Source: Psoroptes ovis (Eukaryota; Arthropoda; Arachnida; Sarcoptiformes; Psoroptidae). Taken from it: 64,000 nt of DNA. The notes under the pieces were generated by a model. It worked only from the letters and a program-made list of their open reading frames with translations. It was not told where the DNA came from and ran no database searches. The stretch lies in the NCBI GenBank assembly GCA_002943765.1, contig PQWQ01000005.1, forward strand, positions 1,984,001 to 2,048,000, given 5' to 3'. A program made the translations under genes and the position numbers. Each line of letters starts with the position of its first letter. The first letter of the stretch is position 1. This document shows positions 23,086 through 37,954 of this stretch, piece after piece.

Positions 23086-26000
23086 TGATGTCTACAAATA
23101 CTGGATACTGCAATATGATGATATTTCAGTTCGGTTCTGATTGTAATTTAAGACAATGAATGAATGATAAATGGAGATGACTGGGTAATCTTGATGATGG
23201 TAATCTATGGAAAATTTGAAATCTTTTCTTCGGAATTCAATATAAATGACAAGTCGTTTCGTTTCTTCTTAAGATTTCTCAGAAATAAATGTTTCATTTT
23301 TACATGAGAATATTTGTAATTTTTCTCTCATGTGTCAATCAATGATTCATCGATTTGTTCCTTAAAAAAGGTTGGACATTCGATGAATCATTGAATCATC
23401 AAAATAACACTTATCACTAATCAAATTGGCCAAAAGATGAAGAGTTTTTGTTTCATTCCTTGCAAGATTAGTCTTTGTTTAACGTTCATGGAAACAATGA
23501 AAACAATTTTTTCATTCAAACTTTTAAATTTGAAGATTTAAACAAAATAAATTGAATCTTAAGCGACGAATGATGAATAATTTAAATGGTAAATAATTTT
23601 TATTCCAAAAAGTATTAAAAAGAAAATTCGAAAGATTCAGAAAATTAATTTTTCTATTAAATTTTAATAATAATTTGAATTTACTTTCGTTTAAAACATC
23701 ATATTCATAATTACATTGAACATCGATAATCAATTATTAATCATGGTTATTCATGATTAGAATTTAAATTCAGGATTCAGTAGTCAGATGTATTTAATAT
23801 CTATAAATGCTCAGAATAGTTGATTTTGGACTGAGATTTTAGATTCAAGCTTGAAAAAAAAAATTAATAAAATTAATGAAAATTAATAATGAATCATTAA
23901 TCATCATGAGGATGATAAGGTTGATTTAATGATTCAATGAAATTCTATGATTTGATTTGATTCGAAAAAATTTTAATTCAATTCGTAACACCTTGAAATG
24001 GTATTTGGGATTTAATCTTGTCAGTGGGAGCTTATTCTATTAATAAATGTTTTCCATTTTTCATTTGCAGGTAATGAATCAAAGGGATAATACCTGATGA
24101 TAATCAGGTTTATGAGAATAATAATTATAATCAAATAATCAATTATTGATCAAAATTGATGGCAAAAATATGAATAATTTTATTGAAATTTATAATATTC
24201 AAATTTTTCCATGAAATTTTTGTGTTTTTTACAATGTTTTTCTCCTATTTATTTATGTTGCTAATCCTTTGATTAATATCAATGAAATTAATAGCTTAAA
24301 TAATCTTTATTCTTTATTTATGTTGATTATTATTATTAATGTATTAGTATATTTGTTGTTTGTTTTTTGTAATGTTTATATAAAATATTATCTTTTTTTA
24401 ATGTAATTTTTATTCAATGCAAATTTCATTGAATATTTAACAATTTCAAATGAAATTTACTGAAATACTGATCGAAATTCGATCAAAATTTTTCAATATT
24501 TATTTGATATTGTTCACCTTGAACATTGACTAATCGATTATTGTTCGATGATAATATGATAATAACAACAGCATCAAATGATTTGAAAGGCCGTGGAATC
24601 ATTGGATTTGAATTTATCATGGAATAATATTGGTATCTCGGTAAATTTCGTATACGATCAGCGAAGAATTTATAAAATTTTAGATTTATTGACCTAAATT
24701 CAAAAATCTTTGCTTCTCTATACTTATTTGATTATTTAGATAGCAAAAATTATGATAATATTAATCATTTATACAATTTTCAGTAAATACATCCATATTT
24801 AGCTATCGATAGCTAGATTCGAGTACAACATGAATGTGAATATGAACCAAATAACCGAGATCGATGGATTCATGACTGTTTATGTGTGAATTCGGATACA
24901 GAAAAATCCATACAAAATTGATGATTGAAAATTATGGATTTCATCATCAAAATCGATCAATAGCTAAAAAATGATTGCCAATCAGCGTGTACAAGTGAAT
25001 GGCGGCAATTTTTCAAATTTAAAATTTTTAATAAAAAAAATTTCTAATTTAGTTACGATCTAACCACGACAGATGGCGACTGTTTTGCATTGTTTTTTTC
25101 CTTGAAAATTTTCATTTTTTGGCAGATTCATAATTCATAATTCACGAAAAAAATACGAATCTTGACCAAAATATGTCTCTTCGACAGTAATGGTAATGTG
25201 TTAAATATGTCTATAACTATCCATATATCCATAATGCACTTATAAGATATATATGCGCAGCCATAAATACAAATGATGATGAATGATAGGTGAAATTGGT
25301 GATAATAATTTTGGAACATTTGGGTCTATTTTGGTCTACTTCGTATCGTAATTATATATTTAGACACACACATGTGCACAGATATATGTTCGGACTGGCA
25401 TTCATAGTAATTGTCACTCATTGTTTGGGTGCCTTAAACTAAAATCTACAATTATTTACAGATGTATACCCATGAGTTTGTATATAGATGATGATATCAA
25501 CTCTATTGTTTCCGATACCTTTGAAAAAACCTTGATAATCTTGAAACAACTACAATAGCGAATTCTTCAATCAATTCCAGAGCAGAAAAGAATGCGCATG
25601 GCGTCATTTATCAAGGGGTTTAAGGTTTCATCGGGGTTTTACGTGGGCTTCCCAAGGGCTATTTCTACGATGGTTTGCCATAACCAACACAAATATTTCG
25701 AAGCCCCGATTTGAGTACACGATTCTTGGGTATTTCAATATTTCACCATCCACATAGGTCTATATACCATTATCATCGATGCGTATATAGATCAGTTGAT
25801 TTCTTGAAGAAATATGAAAAATATGAAGAAACCCAATACCGAAACCAGCGGAGGGGTATACATACACAGGCATGAGGGGACATAATATGAGTATTATTAA
25901 ACAATGAGCGACAATTATTATTATATTGATTGAAGCGAATATATTTTTTGGAGCGACAACATTGAAAGAAACATTGTCCATCTATTCTATTCTTACGTTG

Positions 26001-26366
26001 ATGATATATAAATGATTAATGCTTGTCAAAAAAAATGAATTAAATTAAATTACCATTTGTTTTAATTGAATTGAATTCAATTAAATTGATGTGTTTAAAT
26101 CTAATTTCAAATTAATCAATCAATCAATCAGTCCAAAAATTAATTCAAACGATTTATGATTAATTTTTTTTGAGCGCAATTTCAAATAAGTAAAACATAA
26201 TCCTATCAAAGAAATTATTTTCGAAAATTATTAAATTGAAAATATTTGTGAGTCACTCAAATTACATTCACGGCCATCCATTTTCGTTTCGTCTTCGTAT
26301 TCACGGTAGCAACACCGAAATCTGACCTTTAAGAAAATTTGGAAATAAAAAAAAATTCCAATGACA

Positions 26367-26388
26367 ACAGCAGCAGCAGCAGCAGCAG
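26367..26388. repeat. (CAG)n microsatellite
   Basis: About seven CAG units in noncoding sequence 1 kb upstream of the MADD start. A (CAA)n tract follows near 26560. Confidence 0.7.
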
Positions 26389-26638
26389 TAATTATTTGAT
26401 AAAATTTTTAAAAATTTAAAGAATTTAATCGAAAATAATAATTCTTCAATTCGATATCAAGTAATTTCGAGCAAATATCATTGAAATTATCATCAAAATA
26501 ATCTACAAAAAAAAACTTTGAAATTTCATATTTCCATCCATTTCGAAACAAAGCCCTGAACAACAACAACAACAACAACAATCGAAATAATCGAAACAAA
26601 CACCAACATTCGTATATAGTGATTACCATGGTTTCAAG

Positions 26639-26755
26639 ATGGAAGTCAACAACAACGATCAAGATGATATGAATGACGACGATGATGATGATGATGGCAA
26701 CGATGATGGTGATGATGATGATGGCGACTATGATTATGATGGTAATAATCGATGA
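26639..26755 (+). other. Acidic upstream ORF in the MADD 5' region
   Basis: ATG at 26639 opens 38 codons that are mostly Asp/Asn, encoded by (GAT/GAC)n, ending TGA at 26753-26755. It lies about 600 bp upstream of the MADD start. A second ATG at 26628 in another frame is also short. If the transcript begins further upstream these would be uORFs. They may equally be repeat sequence. Confidence 0.25.
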
Positions 26756-27350
26756 AAAATGCAGATCATTTCCGAAAATTATTTAAAAAATTTCATCAAA
26801 AATTCGCTGAAATCCGCTAAATTAATCGAAATTTGAATCTAATTTCCCGATTCAACACATTCGACTCGAAAAATTCAAATAAATTTGTTCAATTCAATTT
26901 ATTCTATTCAATTTGATTACAATATTTTCAATACAAGTTCAACGATTTTACTAAAACTAATTCAACAAAACGACATTTCATTGTTCATTCTGATATTGGA
27001 CGACGACACATTTCAACGACATTCAAATGATTTATTGGCCAACATTGTTAATGCATGTTGATGAGTGCAAAATTTATAAAATTGTCGTTTGAAAATTGAT
27101 AAAATTTCATGCAAAATTCAAATCAAATGTTTGAATAGCTTAATGAATGATAATAATAACAATGATTCGTGGCTCAAACGCTTCAAAACAGACAAATTAT
27201 TGAGCAAATTAACAGACAATTTCATGTATTGCAACGTAACCATTTGATTTGATGCTTTCGCCATAATTGCTAAATTCTTCATTTGAATTAATATTTGTTT
27301 CAAATTAATCCTGATCATTTGAATCGAAAGAATATTTCTGGCCAAAAACA

Positions 27351-30300
27351 ATGGCTGATTGTGTGAAAAAATATTTTTCACCACGTTTATTAGATTATAT
27401 TGTTATTGTTGGCACCCGACAACCATCATCAACACAATCAGTACAAATGCCACAATTATTACGACGTTATCCACCTGATGATCATAAAGATTTTCCGCTT
27501 TCGCCTGATGTTGTATTTTTTTGTCAACCAGAAGGTTGTATTAATACCGATATAAGACGTTTATCACAACGTGATATCAATTCATTTGTATTTACGTTGA
27601 CTGAAAAAGATACATCACGTGTACGTTATGGTATTTGTATGAATTTTTATCGTAATATTCATGTACAACAGCCACAACAACAGCCTTCAGCATCGTTATC
27701 ATCAACGTCACCATCATCATCAACAACAATAAATGATGATCAAACTATCAATGAAAATAATAATAATAATAATAATGATGAAATACGTTACCAAAGATGC
27801 CTTTCACTCATATCATTATGTATTATTTCACATCATCCATTTTTTTCAACATTTCGTGAATGTTTAACAATATTACGTAAAATGATATTTATGTTTAGCC
27901 AAAAAAATAAAGATAAAAAACATCGAATGTAAGTTTGAATTTGAAATTAGATTGATTTTAATTATTCAAATGATTAATTGATTTCAGTGATCTTGTATGG
28001 ACATTGTTAACAACAAAATTTGAATCTGAATACACCAAAATATTACCAGAAACAATACGTGATGATGTATGTGAAATTGAAAAATGGTGTTTACGGCTAT
28101 TAAGTGCTCCAGTACCAGTACCGGGTAAAACAAAAATTGAATTAGAATTATTGGATCCATCCATACGACAACCATTAATATTAGCATTACCAGATCATAC
28201 CAGATTTTCTTTGATTGATTTTCCGCTACATTTACCATTAGAATTACTTGGTATTGATACTAGTTTAAAAGTATTAACAATGATTATGATGGAACATAAA
28301 ATTGTTATTCAATCACGTGATTATAATGCATTATCAATGTCTGTTATGGCATTCGTAACGATTATCTATCCATTTGAATATATGTTTCCTGTGATACCAT
28401 TATTGCCAACATGTATGAATTCAGCTGAACAGGTGATTAATTAATTGATGATGATTAATGATTAGTGATTTCATTAATTGGAATTGATTTTCTATTTCCG
28501 ATAATGACGATTAGCTTCTTTTGGCACCAACACCATTCATCATTGGTGTTCCTTCATCATTTTTTTTATACAAAAGAAATTTTAAATTACCCGATGATGT
28601 TTGGCTGATTGATTTGGATACAAATAAAATAATTAAACCAACAGCTGCCGATGAATTACCACCATTACCAGAACCTGAAGGTACGACATTGAAAAATCAT
28701 TTCAAACAAATACTTCAATCAATGTCAATGTCAACACCAACACCACCGGCAATAACAAAATCAATGAATCCATTGTTACGAAAGCAATCATTGATAGGCA
28801 ATAATTACAAACAACAACTTCAACAAAAGCAGCAACAATTTTTTGATCCATTATTACTTGGTAATGATATTGATTCAGTCGATATTGCTGTACGCATTGC
28901 TATGATTAAATTTTTCAATTCAAATGGTTTATTGTTGAATTTTTCTGAATACACTCGAACCATACGATTATTTCCACGGCCAGTTGTTGCCTTTCAAATA
29001 AATTCATTTCTACATTCACGTCCAAAATCATCCGTCTTCCTAACGAAATTTGTTCATACACAGGTGAAAATGAATAAATTATCTTCGATTTTTTTAATTC
29101 GATCATATATTTCATATATATTTAGGCCATAGAATTTTTCGCTGAATGGTCACTATGTCCAGATAATGTTGCCTTTATACGTGTTCAAAATGGTGTCTAT
29201 GATCCAGCAATAATTGGTGATAAACCTAAATGGTATTGTCATCAATTGGATGCAATAAAATTTCGTATTTGTACAAACAATGATAATAATAATAATGTTG
29301 GTGATCGATTACTGAAATTATTTAAAGAATATAATGAAAAAGAATCTTGTAATGATTATAGTGATGATGATGACGATGATGATGATGATAGTGATAGTGA
29401 TAATGATGATCATAGTAATAAGAAGAATGGTAAAAATAATAATGATAGTGATGATCAGCCAAGTACATCATCATCATATTCATCATTGAACGAGTTTGTT
29501 GAACAAATGTGTAATGCAAATCGTATAAATTCAGAATATTTAAGTGAGTATCATTTGTTATGAAGAGTCAAAGGTTAAGCCTTTTGTTTCCACGCATTTA
29601 GATACACTCAAAGATGCTTCAAATTCTAGCTTTACTTTATGTGATACAAAAACAATATTCAATCCACCCGATTCAATACAATTAACATCGCTATCTGATG
29701 ATAATAGTTCCAATGTAGACAATACAGTTATAACAGCAAGGACAAAAATACGACGTCAATCATCGTTACAGCATCAATCGATAATAATGAAAAAATCTCA
29801 AATATCATCAAGCTCATCATCGAATACTGAATCCGATTCTGATGATCATGAACAACAACATGAATTCAAAACAACATCACTGTACACTAAAGCTAACATA
29901 ACCTTACCAGATTTAAATCAAATAACATCAAATTTACCGAAAATTACAAGTAGTGAAAGTCAAGAAACAATGGAACCAATCACTGAAATTAGTCGTAGTT
30001 CAACACCTCGAGCATTAGAAACAATAAGTCATGCATCAAGTTCATCAATACCGAGCATATCACCATCAAATTCATTGGATAAATCATCGGGTACATCGAC
30101 ACCAACATTAACTAAAGCAATGTCAATATCATCTGTATTTAGTCGTTCACAATCACAAACGCATCGTGATTCAATATCAACACCTCAATCATTATTAGAT
30201 CGTTTAACGAATGAAGCAAAAGATATGGCACGTGAAGCTAAAGCAGTGGCCAAAGAAGTTGTCACTAAACCGTCAACGCAAGCTGGAAAGAAAAAATTTT

Positions 30301-33300
30301 TAGCAAAATTACAAGATCTTGGTGAACCAATGAAAGAACAAGCAAAAGAATTTTGGCGTCATTCAAAAGAAGAGCTAGAACAACAACCACAGCAGCAGCA
30401 GCAACCGCAGCAGCAATCAAATTTAGATTATTCAGGTCAAACATTATCATCATCATCATCTTCATCGATCATATCATCAATGTCAAATGATTTTAATGGT
30501 TTTGCGGATAAAACAGCTGGAATGTTATCTGGTTTTTTTAGTAAAACAAATTTGGCCAAAGTAAAAGAACGGACACAGCAACCATTTGGACCATTTCCTA
30601 TTGGTAAAAAAGGTTTGATTGAAAAATCAAATCTAATTCGTCATACATCAGGAGGTATCGGTGCTCAATCACCGCTTTCACAGCAATCATTGATTGAACA
30701 AAAAAATCAAAGTCACAGGTAAATATGCTGATTTGAATGAGCTGATTTAATTCATTTCAATTAAAAATTACCAATTCTATTTTAAACAGTGATAATCAAT
30801 TATTTATCAAAGATTGCGTACAATCCGTTGTGAATGGTGATGGTATTGGTTGGCTAAAATTATCACGACTGAAAAAATTAATGGAAAATGAACAATATCG
30901 TTCAATGGTGATACAATTATTGAATAAAGCAATATCACGTAAAATTAGTCCTGATGATCATATTGAAGATGTTCAAGTATCGAAAAATGTATGGAAAGGT
31001 TTACTGAAAATAGTTACCGCAATGATTTATGGATTGGAACAAAATTATTTCCACCATAATCAAACAAATCTTAACCCAAATAATAATAATAACATTACTC
31101 AAGGTAATAGTAACAGTAATGGTATGGCAAGTACATTTGCAATCCTGGAAATTGCACACACACATTATTGGATTAAAGAAATGACGGCTGAAGAAAAGCT
31201 ATCATCAACAACAGCATCGACAATAGCAACAACAGCCGTTCAAACAGCAACATGTTCTCAACGTTCAACACCATTTGGTTCAAATGATAATTTACAACAA
31301 AATTTGCAACTACTGCAATCAAAATCGAATGTTGAAATTATTAATGCTGATCAACAACAACAAATATCACCAGAATCATCATCAAATATAATTGATAATG
31401 ATAGACAGTTATTATCTACAACAACAGCAACAACAAATGAAACAAATTGGAAACGTAACCTATTGTTGAATCAATTATTATCATTCGATTCTGATGCTAC
31501 CACTAGTGATGCATCACCGTCATTAAATTTATCTGATGCTGGATCATTGACGGTAAATCCTATTTTTGGTACAAAAACATTATTCGGAAGTCAATCTTTT
31601 CGTTCTATTTGTTCTGATACTGATATAGAAGTAATTCTTTTTATTTAATTCAACTCAAATTTAATTTTATTCAATTCAATCATAATTATTATTGACGCAT
31701 GATATGATTTGATTTAATTTGATATGATATTTGCTTGAATTTTCCCTTATGAAAGAATGAATGAATCAATACTGTTTCTATCCATTTGCACCTTTGAATA
31801 GCTCCTCACAATCTTCTTTTCCCAAAATATTTTCAGTTCAATTCAATCATAATTCATTTATTTCAAATTTAATTTTGCATTTCAAAATTATTGAATTATC
31901 ATTCAAGATTTGATTTCATTTGATTATTCACACTAGATCGAATTCCGAAAAAAAAATCTCAAAATTTTGTTTTGATTTTATTCTATGAACTTTTCACCTT
32001 TTAACCTCGTTATTTTTAGGGATTACAATGTAGACAATCTCGTACATCTTCAGTGTGGAGTAGTAAATCATCAATATCAGCCGGTTTTCGTTATCATGGT
32101 GGTGCATTAATCGGTTCAATACCGATGGAAATACAACGTTATTATTTATTTGAAAATATTGTCACCAGCAATAATCGTTCATCATTATGGGATCAAATGC
32201 AATTTTGGGAAGATTGTTTTTTGGATGCCGTTTCACAAGAACGTGATCTTATCGGTATGGATCAAGACCCAGGTGAAATGATGAACAAATATCATACATT
32301 ATCTGAAATTGATAAAAAACGCTTAGAACATGAAGAAGATCGTTTGTTGGCAACATTTCTGTATAATATGACTGCATTTATGATTATGGTTAATGTTGAT
32401 CGTACTGAAATTAAACGAAAATGTCGCCGTTTATTAGGTGAGTTCCTATTTTCAATCAATGATTTAAATTATTTGATAATTTACAATTTCAAATCAAGGT
32501 AAATGTCATATTGGTCTTGTTTATTCGGCCGAAATTAATGAAGTATTAGATCAAATTGATTATCTTCATGGTAATGACATTGATCTAAAACCATTATCAA
32601 CAAGACAAATACATCGGCAAACATTTACTGTACATATGGGTACAGATACAATGGGCGATATGATGTTCATGGAAGTACGTGATGATGGCCTTATATTACG
32701 TTCGATAAATGGCATCATCATTGAACGTTGGTGGTATGAACGTTTAGTTAATATGACATATTCGCCCAAAAATAAAGTATTATGTTTGTGGCGTCGTAAT
32801 GGTGCCCATACACAATTACATAAATATTATACACGTAAATGTAAAGATTTATATTATTGTATCAAAGAATCGATGGAACGTGCCGTACAGAATGGTACCG
32901 GAACACTGCCAGGTAATTTTTTTCCCCAATAATTCAATGTAAGATCAATTCCATCTTATTTTTTCCTCAAATAACCCAACAATAGGAACTGAACTTGGTG
33001 GTGAATTTCCAGTACAAGACATGAAAACTAGTGAAGGTGGTTTGCTACAAGTTTGTATGGAAGGTGTTGGCCTTTTGTTTGCCAACAGTAAGGTAAGTAA
33101 AAATTGTAATTAATTATTATTGTAATTGATTAATGATTATTCAGATAATTATTAAACAAATCATTAACAAATGTGTTTTTTAAAAGTAACAATAATCAAA
33201 AAAAAAAAATTCAATTTCGAATACAAAAAATAGAATCATCAATCAATTGTTTGTTTTCATCATCGGATTTTATTGAAATTAATTTTTAATTGTGTGTTAT

Positions 33301-36300
33301 GTGTTTTCAATTTCATTTCATAACATTCTTTTTTTTCGATCAAACATTATAATATTATTACATGATAACCCTTTGATTTTTTTTCTCTTTTTTGAAAACA
33401 AAACAAATCTGATCAGATTCATTATTTTTAGTTCCCGAATTTTCTTTTTTTTCCTTTGATCATATGGATACAGGTGCACAGGTGTTGAATGAGGTTTGAC
33501 ACCCGTGACATCCCTATCATATGTGTGCATTGATATTTGAACGAAATATTTCGAAATGAAATGACCCTTTTTTTTCGATCAAACAACGAAAATGTTAATA
33601 TTTACAATTTTACAATGAATTGAATTTTTGAAAAAAAAAATTATCAAAATTAATATTTGAAATCTCATTTGATTACAATTAATCAATTATAATCAAATGT
33701 TTGTTCATTTTACATTTATGATTACTTTCGAATGGCCCTTAATTATATGAGAATGGATTACAATTTTCATTTTATTTTGTTTTATTTATATTAATTCTGT
33801 TTATTTGGTTTGGTTTGTTCTTGTTATCATGAATAAATTTCAATCAAGCTACAATTTTCATTTATCATTATTACCTCTAATAACACTTTAATTTTAATTA
33901 GTTATGATTAATTAATTGGATTAATTATGATTGAATTTTTTTCGGTTTTCCCTGCATTTTAGCATTTATAATTTTATTCTCATTTCAATTTTTTAAGTAT
34001 TTCAGTTTGTTATTATTGATTTCAAAATTACACATTCACTAATTATATATCATTCGTTCGTCGATTTGTTGTTTTTCTTTTTATTATTAATTGAATTGAA
34101 ATAAATTTAATTTAAAAAAAACAAATTTTTTGAAAACTTTCAGACAAACTGGACAGAACAAATGAATTTTAAAATTTTTAAATAATTTTAAATAATTTTC
34201 CATCATCATCCATTCTGTTTTCCTACCTTTAATATCTTATTACTTGAAGCCTAGCTAGTGAGCTTAGCGAATGCAAAAGATTCAAGGGTCAATTAAGAGG
34301 ATTTTTAAACTTAAACTTTATCGCAAATTTGCAAAAAATTTCAATCATACAAATTCATAAATTTTATTTTTTACGCTTTAATTGATGACAATTAATTTAT
34401 TAATTAATAATTATAATTATAATTAATTTTTTCTTCTATTCACTACCTTTCTCTCTATCTCTCATTCTATATCTATCTTATTCTCATCTAATCCTTTTTT
34501 TTGTTTCTTCGAATATTTCTTTTTTTTTCGAAAATTTTAAATTCAAATCAATCAATCCGACTATCGAAAATTTAATATTTTATAAATTATTTTTCTCTCC
34601 AAACAAAAAAAAATGTTCCAATAATTGAAAATGAAATAGGATTTCGAGGTATTTCATTTCATTTCATTCATTCATTCATTCATTCAAATTTTTTAATTAT
34701 GTTTAATTTAAATGAAATTTATTTTTTTTTGATTTTATGATTATCATTTTTCAATTATTATTATTATTTATTTATTTAATTTCAAATTTTTAATCTTGAT
34801 TTCGTTTCGTTTTGATTTGATTTGATTTTTTTATTCATTTTATTATTTCAAAATATCGGTCGGGATATGTGTGTACACATAATGTTGTTACACCATGACA
34901 CAATTACACACACACACACACAAACACACACGCACACACATCAACACATTTATCTGAGTTGTAGCAAGTGCAAATATGGAAAATTGATAACTTTGTACGT
35001 GTTTTTCATCATTATTGTTTATATTTATAATTAATAATATAATGTAACGTGTTGCTTCTTTTATTGAACACCGTTACACCGTGAAACATATTCAAACATT
35101 TTGATGAAACAAACAATTACTTAAATAATACATTCATTTACTTTAAAAATTTAGCAGCATTAATGATCATTTGATCAATGAATTAAATTATTAAATTCAA
35201 ATGAATTTTTTTTCTCTCATTTATCGTAGAATAATATTATAAATAATATTAAATTCAAAATTAGAATTAGTTTTTCGTTTTTTTTATTATTACTTTAGTA
35301 GAAGTAAAAGTAGTAATTAATTATTGATTGATTAATAATTAATTGATTAATTAATTAGAAATTTTATTTAATTATTATTATATTTTTTTTAAATATAATT
35401 TGTCGATTGTCTAAATATTTTATTTTATTTTATTTTTCTGTTAATTAATTGATTAATTCATTAATTTTTAATTTAATTCTTTTTAATTAATTAATTTCAT
35501 TTGAAATTTAGTTTATATTTTTTGTTCTTGAATTATTGTTTACATTATTTCATTCTATTATTTATTTGTTTATTTATTAGTTTAGTTTTAGTTTTAATTT
35601 CTGTTCCGTTCAATAACTTTCATCGATTCCTTTTTCAATTCCGAAATGACCATTATTTTCCGATTATAAATCGATAATAATATGCACCCATATATACAAA
35701 CCATCATCATCATCATCATAAGGTATATCGAAAGAAGGAGAATAAGTTTTGCGATTGATCACCTGTCAACCTTTAACCACTTTTCAAATCCTCCTGTTTC
35801 CAATCCAAATCCATTCGATGTTGATTCATTACCTTTCCTTTGTGTCCATCATTCTTATCTTCATATTTGAACCTCTTTAGAAATTTTTCGAGACAAAACA
35901 TTATTTTATTATCATCATATTAAATAGTTGAAACGATTCTAATTCAAATTAGGTTCGACCATAAATAAGAAGTTTGATAAGATCTTAATTTAGAAATTTC
36001 GATCAACAACAACAACAACAACAACATCGACGACGACGATGATAAATTAATCAATTATTTTTTCAATCAATTTTTAGCAATCAATTAATGCATCGTTTAT
36101 AAAATTAGAGAATTCACAATTTTTTTTTATTTAAAATTTTGTTTCAATAGTTTCATAGATTATTTATTTAATTATTTTCAATTTTTTTCAATTGCATCTT
36201 GTTGCTTGTTTTGATCGATTGATTGAATGATTGCATGTATTGATCGCATGTTTGTGTTTCAAAAAATCACCAAATGCATGTCATTGATTGCATGTAACAA

Positions 36301-37300
36301 TATTTCCTTGCAATAGAAGTGTTTTTTTTATTCTGGTACAAAAAAAATTATCAAATCAACACATACACACAAACAAAAAAATTGATATACATCGCATAGA
36401 TTATGATCAAAATAATTTTCAAAAAAAGAAAGTATAAACCAACGACCATGTATCTCGATAGAGAAACAAAAATAATCGAATTTCAATTTTAATATTGATT
36501 ATCAATGAAATATCAATCGATTGATTAATCAAATTCAATTTGAACAAATACACACATTTTGATATACACAAATATATATATATCCTGATCGATTCATTTG
36601 ATTTTAGTACATTTTTTGTTTATTTTATTTCATTTAATTTTTTCATTTAAATTTTTCAATTAAATTCATTTGCTTTATTTAATTGATTTAATTTATTAAT
36701 TTTTTCAAATGTTTATCTCATCTGAATTATCTAATTAATTGTGATTATAATTTTTTCATTTTTATTCTCAAATATTTTCTTCAATAGTTTTTCATACGTT
36801 TGGAATATATACGAAAATGTTTCACACAAAAAGGTGGCATCTTTATTATTGAAGAATTTAGTAAGAATTCATTCATTTGTCTGTTTTTTTACCAATAGAC
36901 CTGTATATTAATTCATCTATTTGATATTATTTGTATTTCAGATCCAAAAACTCGGCAAATAATTCAACGAAAATTTCGTTCACAAATGGCCGATCAAATT
37001 TGTTATTCAGTATTGTGTGTATTCAGTTATATTGCAGCCGGTTTAGAACAACATAAACGATTACAGCATCAGCAACAACAGCATCAATATCAACAACAAC
37101 AGCAGCAGCAGCAGCTACAACAACAGCAACAACATTTTCAAAATCAACAAACGAAATTGGCCAGTAATCAATCATCGATCCATACATCATCATCATCATC
37201 ATCATCGACAACATCATCAACAACGATCGGTACAATATTGGCACCAGGAACAACATCGACCGTAACAACCACATCAGCGACCATATCAAAAAGCAAATAA
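27351..37300 (+). CDS. Madd: MADD / Rab3 guanine nucleotide exchange factor (DENN protein)
   Basis: Eleven exons: 27351-27928, 27988-28432, 28515-29063, 29126-29543, 29602-30718, 30790-31630, 32020-32437, 32499-32912, 32986-33092, 36788-36860, 36942-37300. All junctions are GT-AG and phases agree, giving 1772 codons (I recall about 1650 for human and 2080 for fly). The N-terminus has the uDENN signature (PRLLDYIVIVG, PDVVFFCQPEGC, FVFTLTEKDT). The cDENN is in exons 2-3 (HKIVIQSRDYNALSMSVMAF, APTPFIIGVPSSFF) and the dDENN in exons 3-4 (DSVDIAVRIAMIKFF, FPRPVVAFQ). The conserved C-terminal region lies in exons 7-11 (RRLLGKCHIGLVYSAEINEV, ERWWYERLVNMTY, CYSVLCVFSYIAA). The family activates Rab3/Rab27 at synaptic vesicles and binds the TNF receptor death domain in vertebrates. 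The middle is poorly conserved, with an Asp-rich run and Ser/Gln tracts, and the tail has poly-Gln. AATAAA lies at 37764-37769. Confidence 0.95.
34906..34940. repeat. (CA)n microsatellite
   Basis: Nearly uninterrupted (CA)n with two substitutions, inside MADD intron 9. Confidence 0.85.
36004..36042. repeat. (CAA)n(CGA)n microsatellite
   Basis: About seven CAA units run into CGA units, within MADD intron 9. Confidence 0.8.
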
Positions 37301-37763
37301 TCAATTTCTATAGATTGAAATCCATAGATTAGAACATTTCGTTGATGATAATGATGAGTTTCGAATGTGTTCCACATATTGCTTATACATAAACACATAA
37401 ATACTTAATGTTAAATAATCCATGAACACGTGTATCACTGCGAACGCACGCAGACACACACAGTAACATACATAGCGACCACACAGTTGCCACACGCAGT
37501 GGTACAAGATCGCTGATCGGCAGAGACACTTGTGACCCATTAGATTTCATAACATGGATCATCTTCCAATCATTTTAGCTTCGTAAATATAATTATAAAT
37601 ACTAAATAATTGTGTAATTATCATCATCATCGTTTGACCATTTGTTGTTGTTGTTTTTTTTTTTTTTTGATAGATAATGTATTGATTATAAGATTATGCA
37701 ATATTTTATATGAATTTTAGATTATTTATTCCGTTAATTTTGTTTGATAATTTGTTGATTAAT

Positions 37764-37795
37764 AATAAAATATATTGACTTTTGATTGATTTATT
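37764..37795. promoter_or_regulatory. Facing polyadenylation signals of two convergent genes
   Basis: AATAAA at 37764-37769 (+) follows the MADD stop by about 460 bp. On the minus strand AATAAA at 37795-37790 follows the asparagine synthetase stop by about 160 bp. The two signals are 20 bp apart and point past each other, so the mature transcripts may overlap slightly. Use of either signal is not shown. Confidence 0.45.
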
Positions 37796-37954
37796 TTAAT
37801 TGAAAATTTCCCTAAGATAATTTTTCGGTTTGAATTGATTTTACCGTAGTTTTTGTGGTTGTTGTAGTTTATTGAAATATTTGATTATGTTCCCTGATTA
37901 TCACCGGTTTCTGGTAGCCGATTCCATGTCGAATCGACATCGCATTGATTTGAT

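Larger units (their letters stand above)
21477..27350. other. Gene-poor region between the neuropeptide and MADD genes
   Basis: No complete gene was recognised. Simple repeats include (AAAC)n near 22305-22321, (AATTC)n near 22510-22540, (CAG)n at 26367-26388 and (CAA)n near 26560-26580. Small ORFs at 22287-22493 (minus), 22972-23085 (minus) and 25760-25981 (minus, hydrophobic) have some protein-like character but no motif. The last kilobase presumably contains the MADD promoter and 5' untranslated region. Confidence 0.45.
33093..36787 (+). other. Large MADD intron 9
   Basis: This 3.7 kb intron contrasts with the other MADD introns, which run from 58 to about 390 bp. It is AT-rich, with (CA)n at 34906-34940 and (CAA)n(CGA)n at 36004-36042. 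I see no transposon ORF and no nested gene. A 9-base in-frame segment at 34640-34648 is bounded by AG and GT and is considered under findings. Confidence 0.8.

Noticed and set aside
25760..25981. Minus-strand hydrophobic ORF
   Set aside because: AT-rich DNA gives Ile/Leu runs by chance; nothing else supports it.
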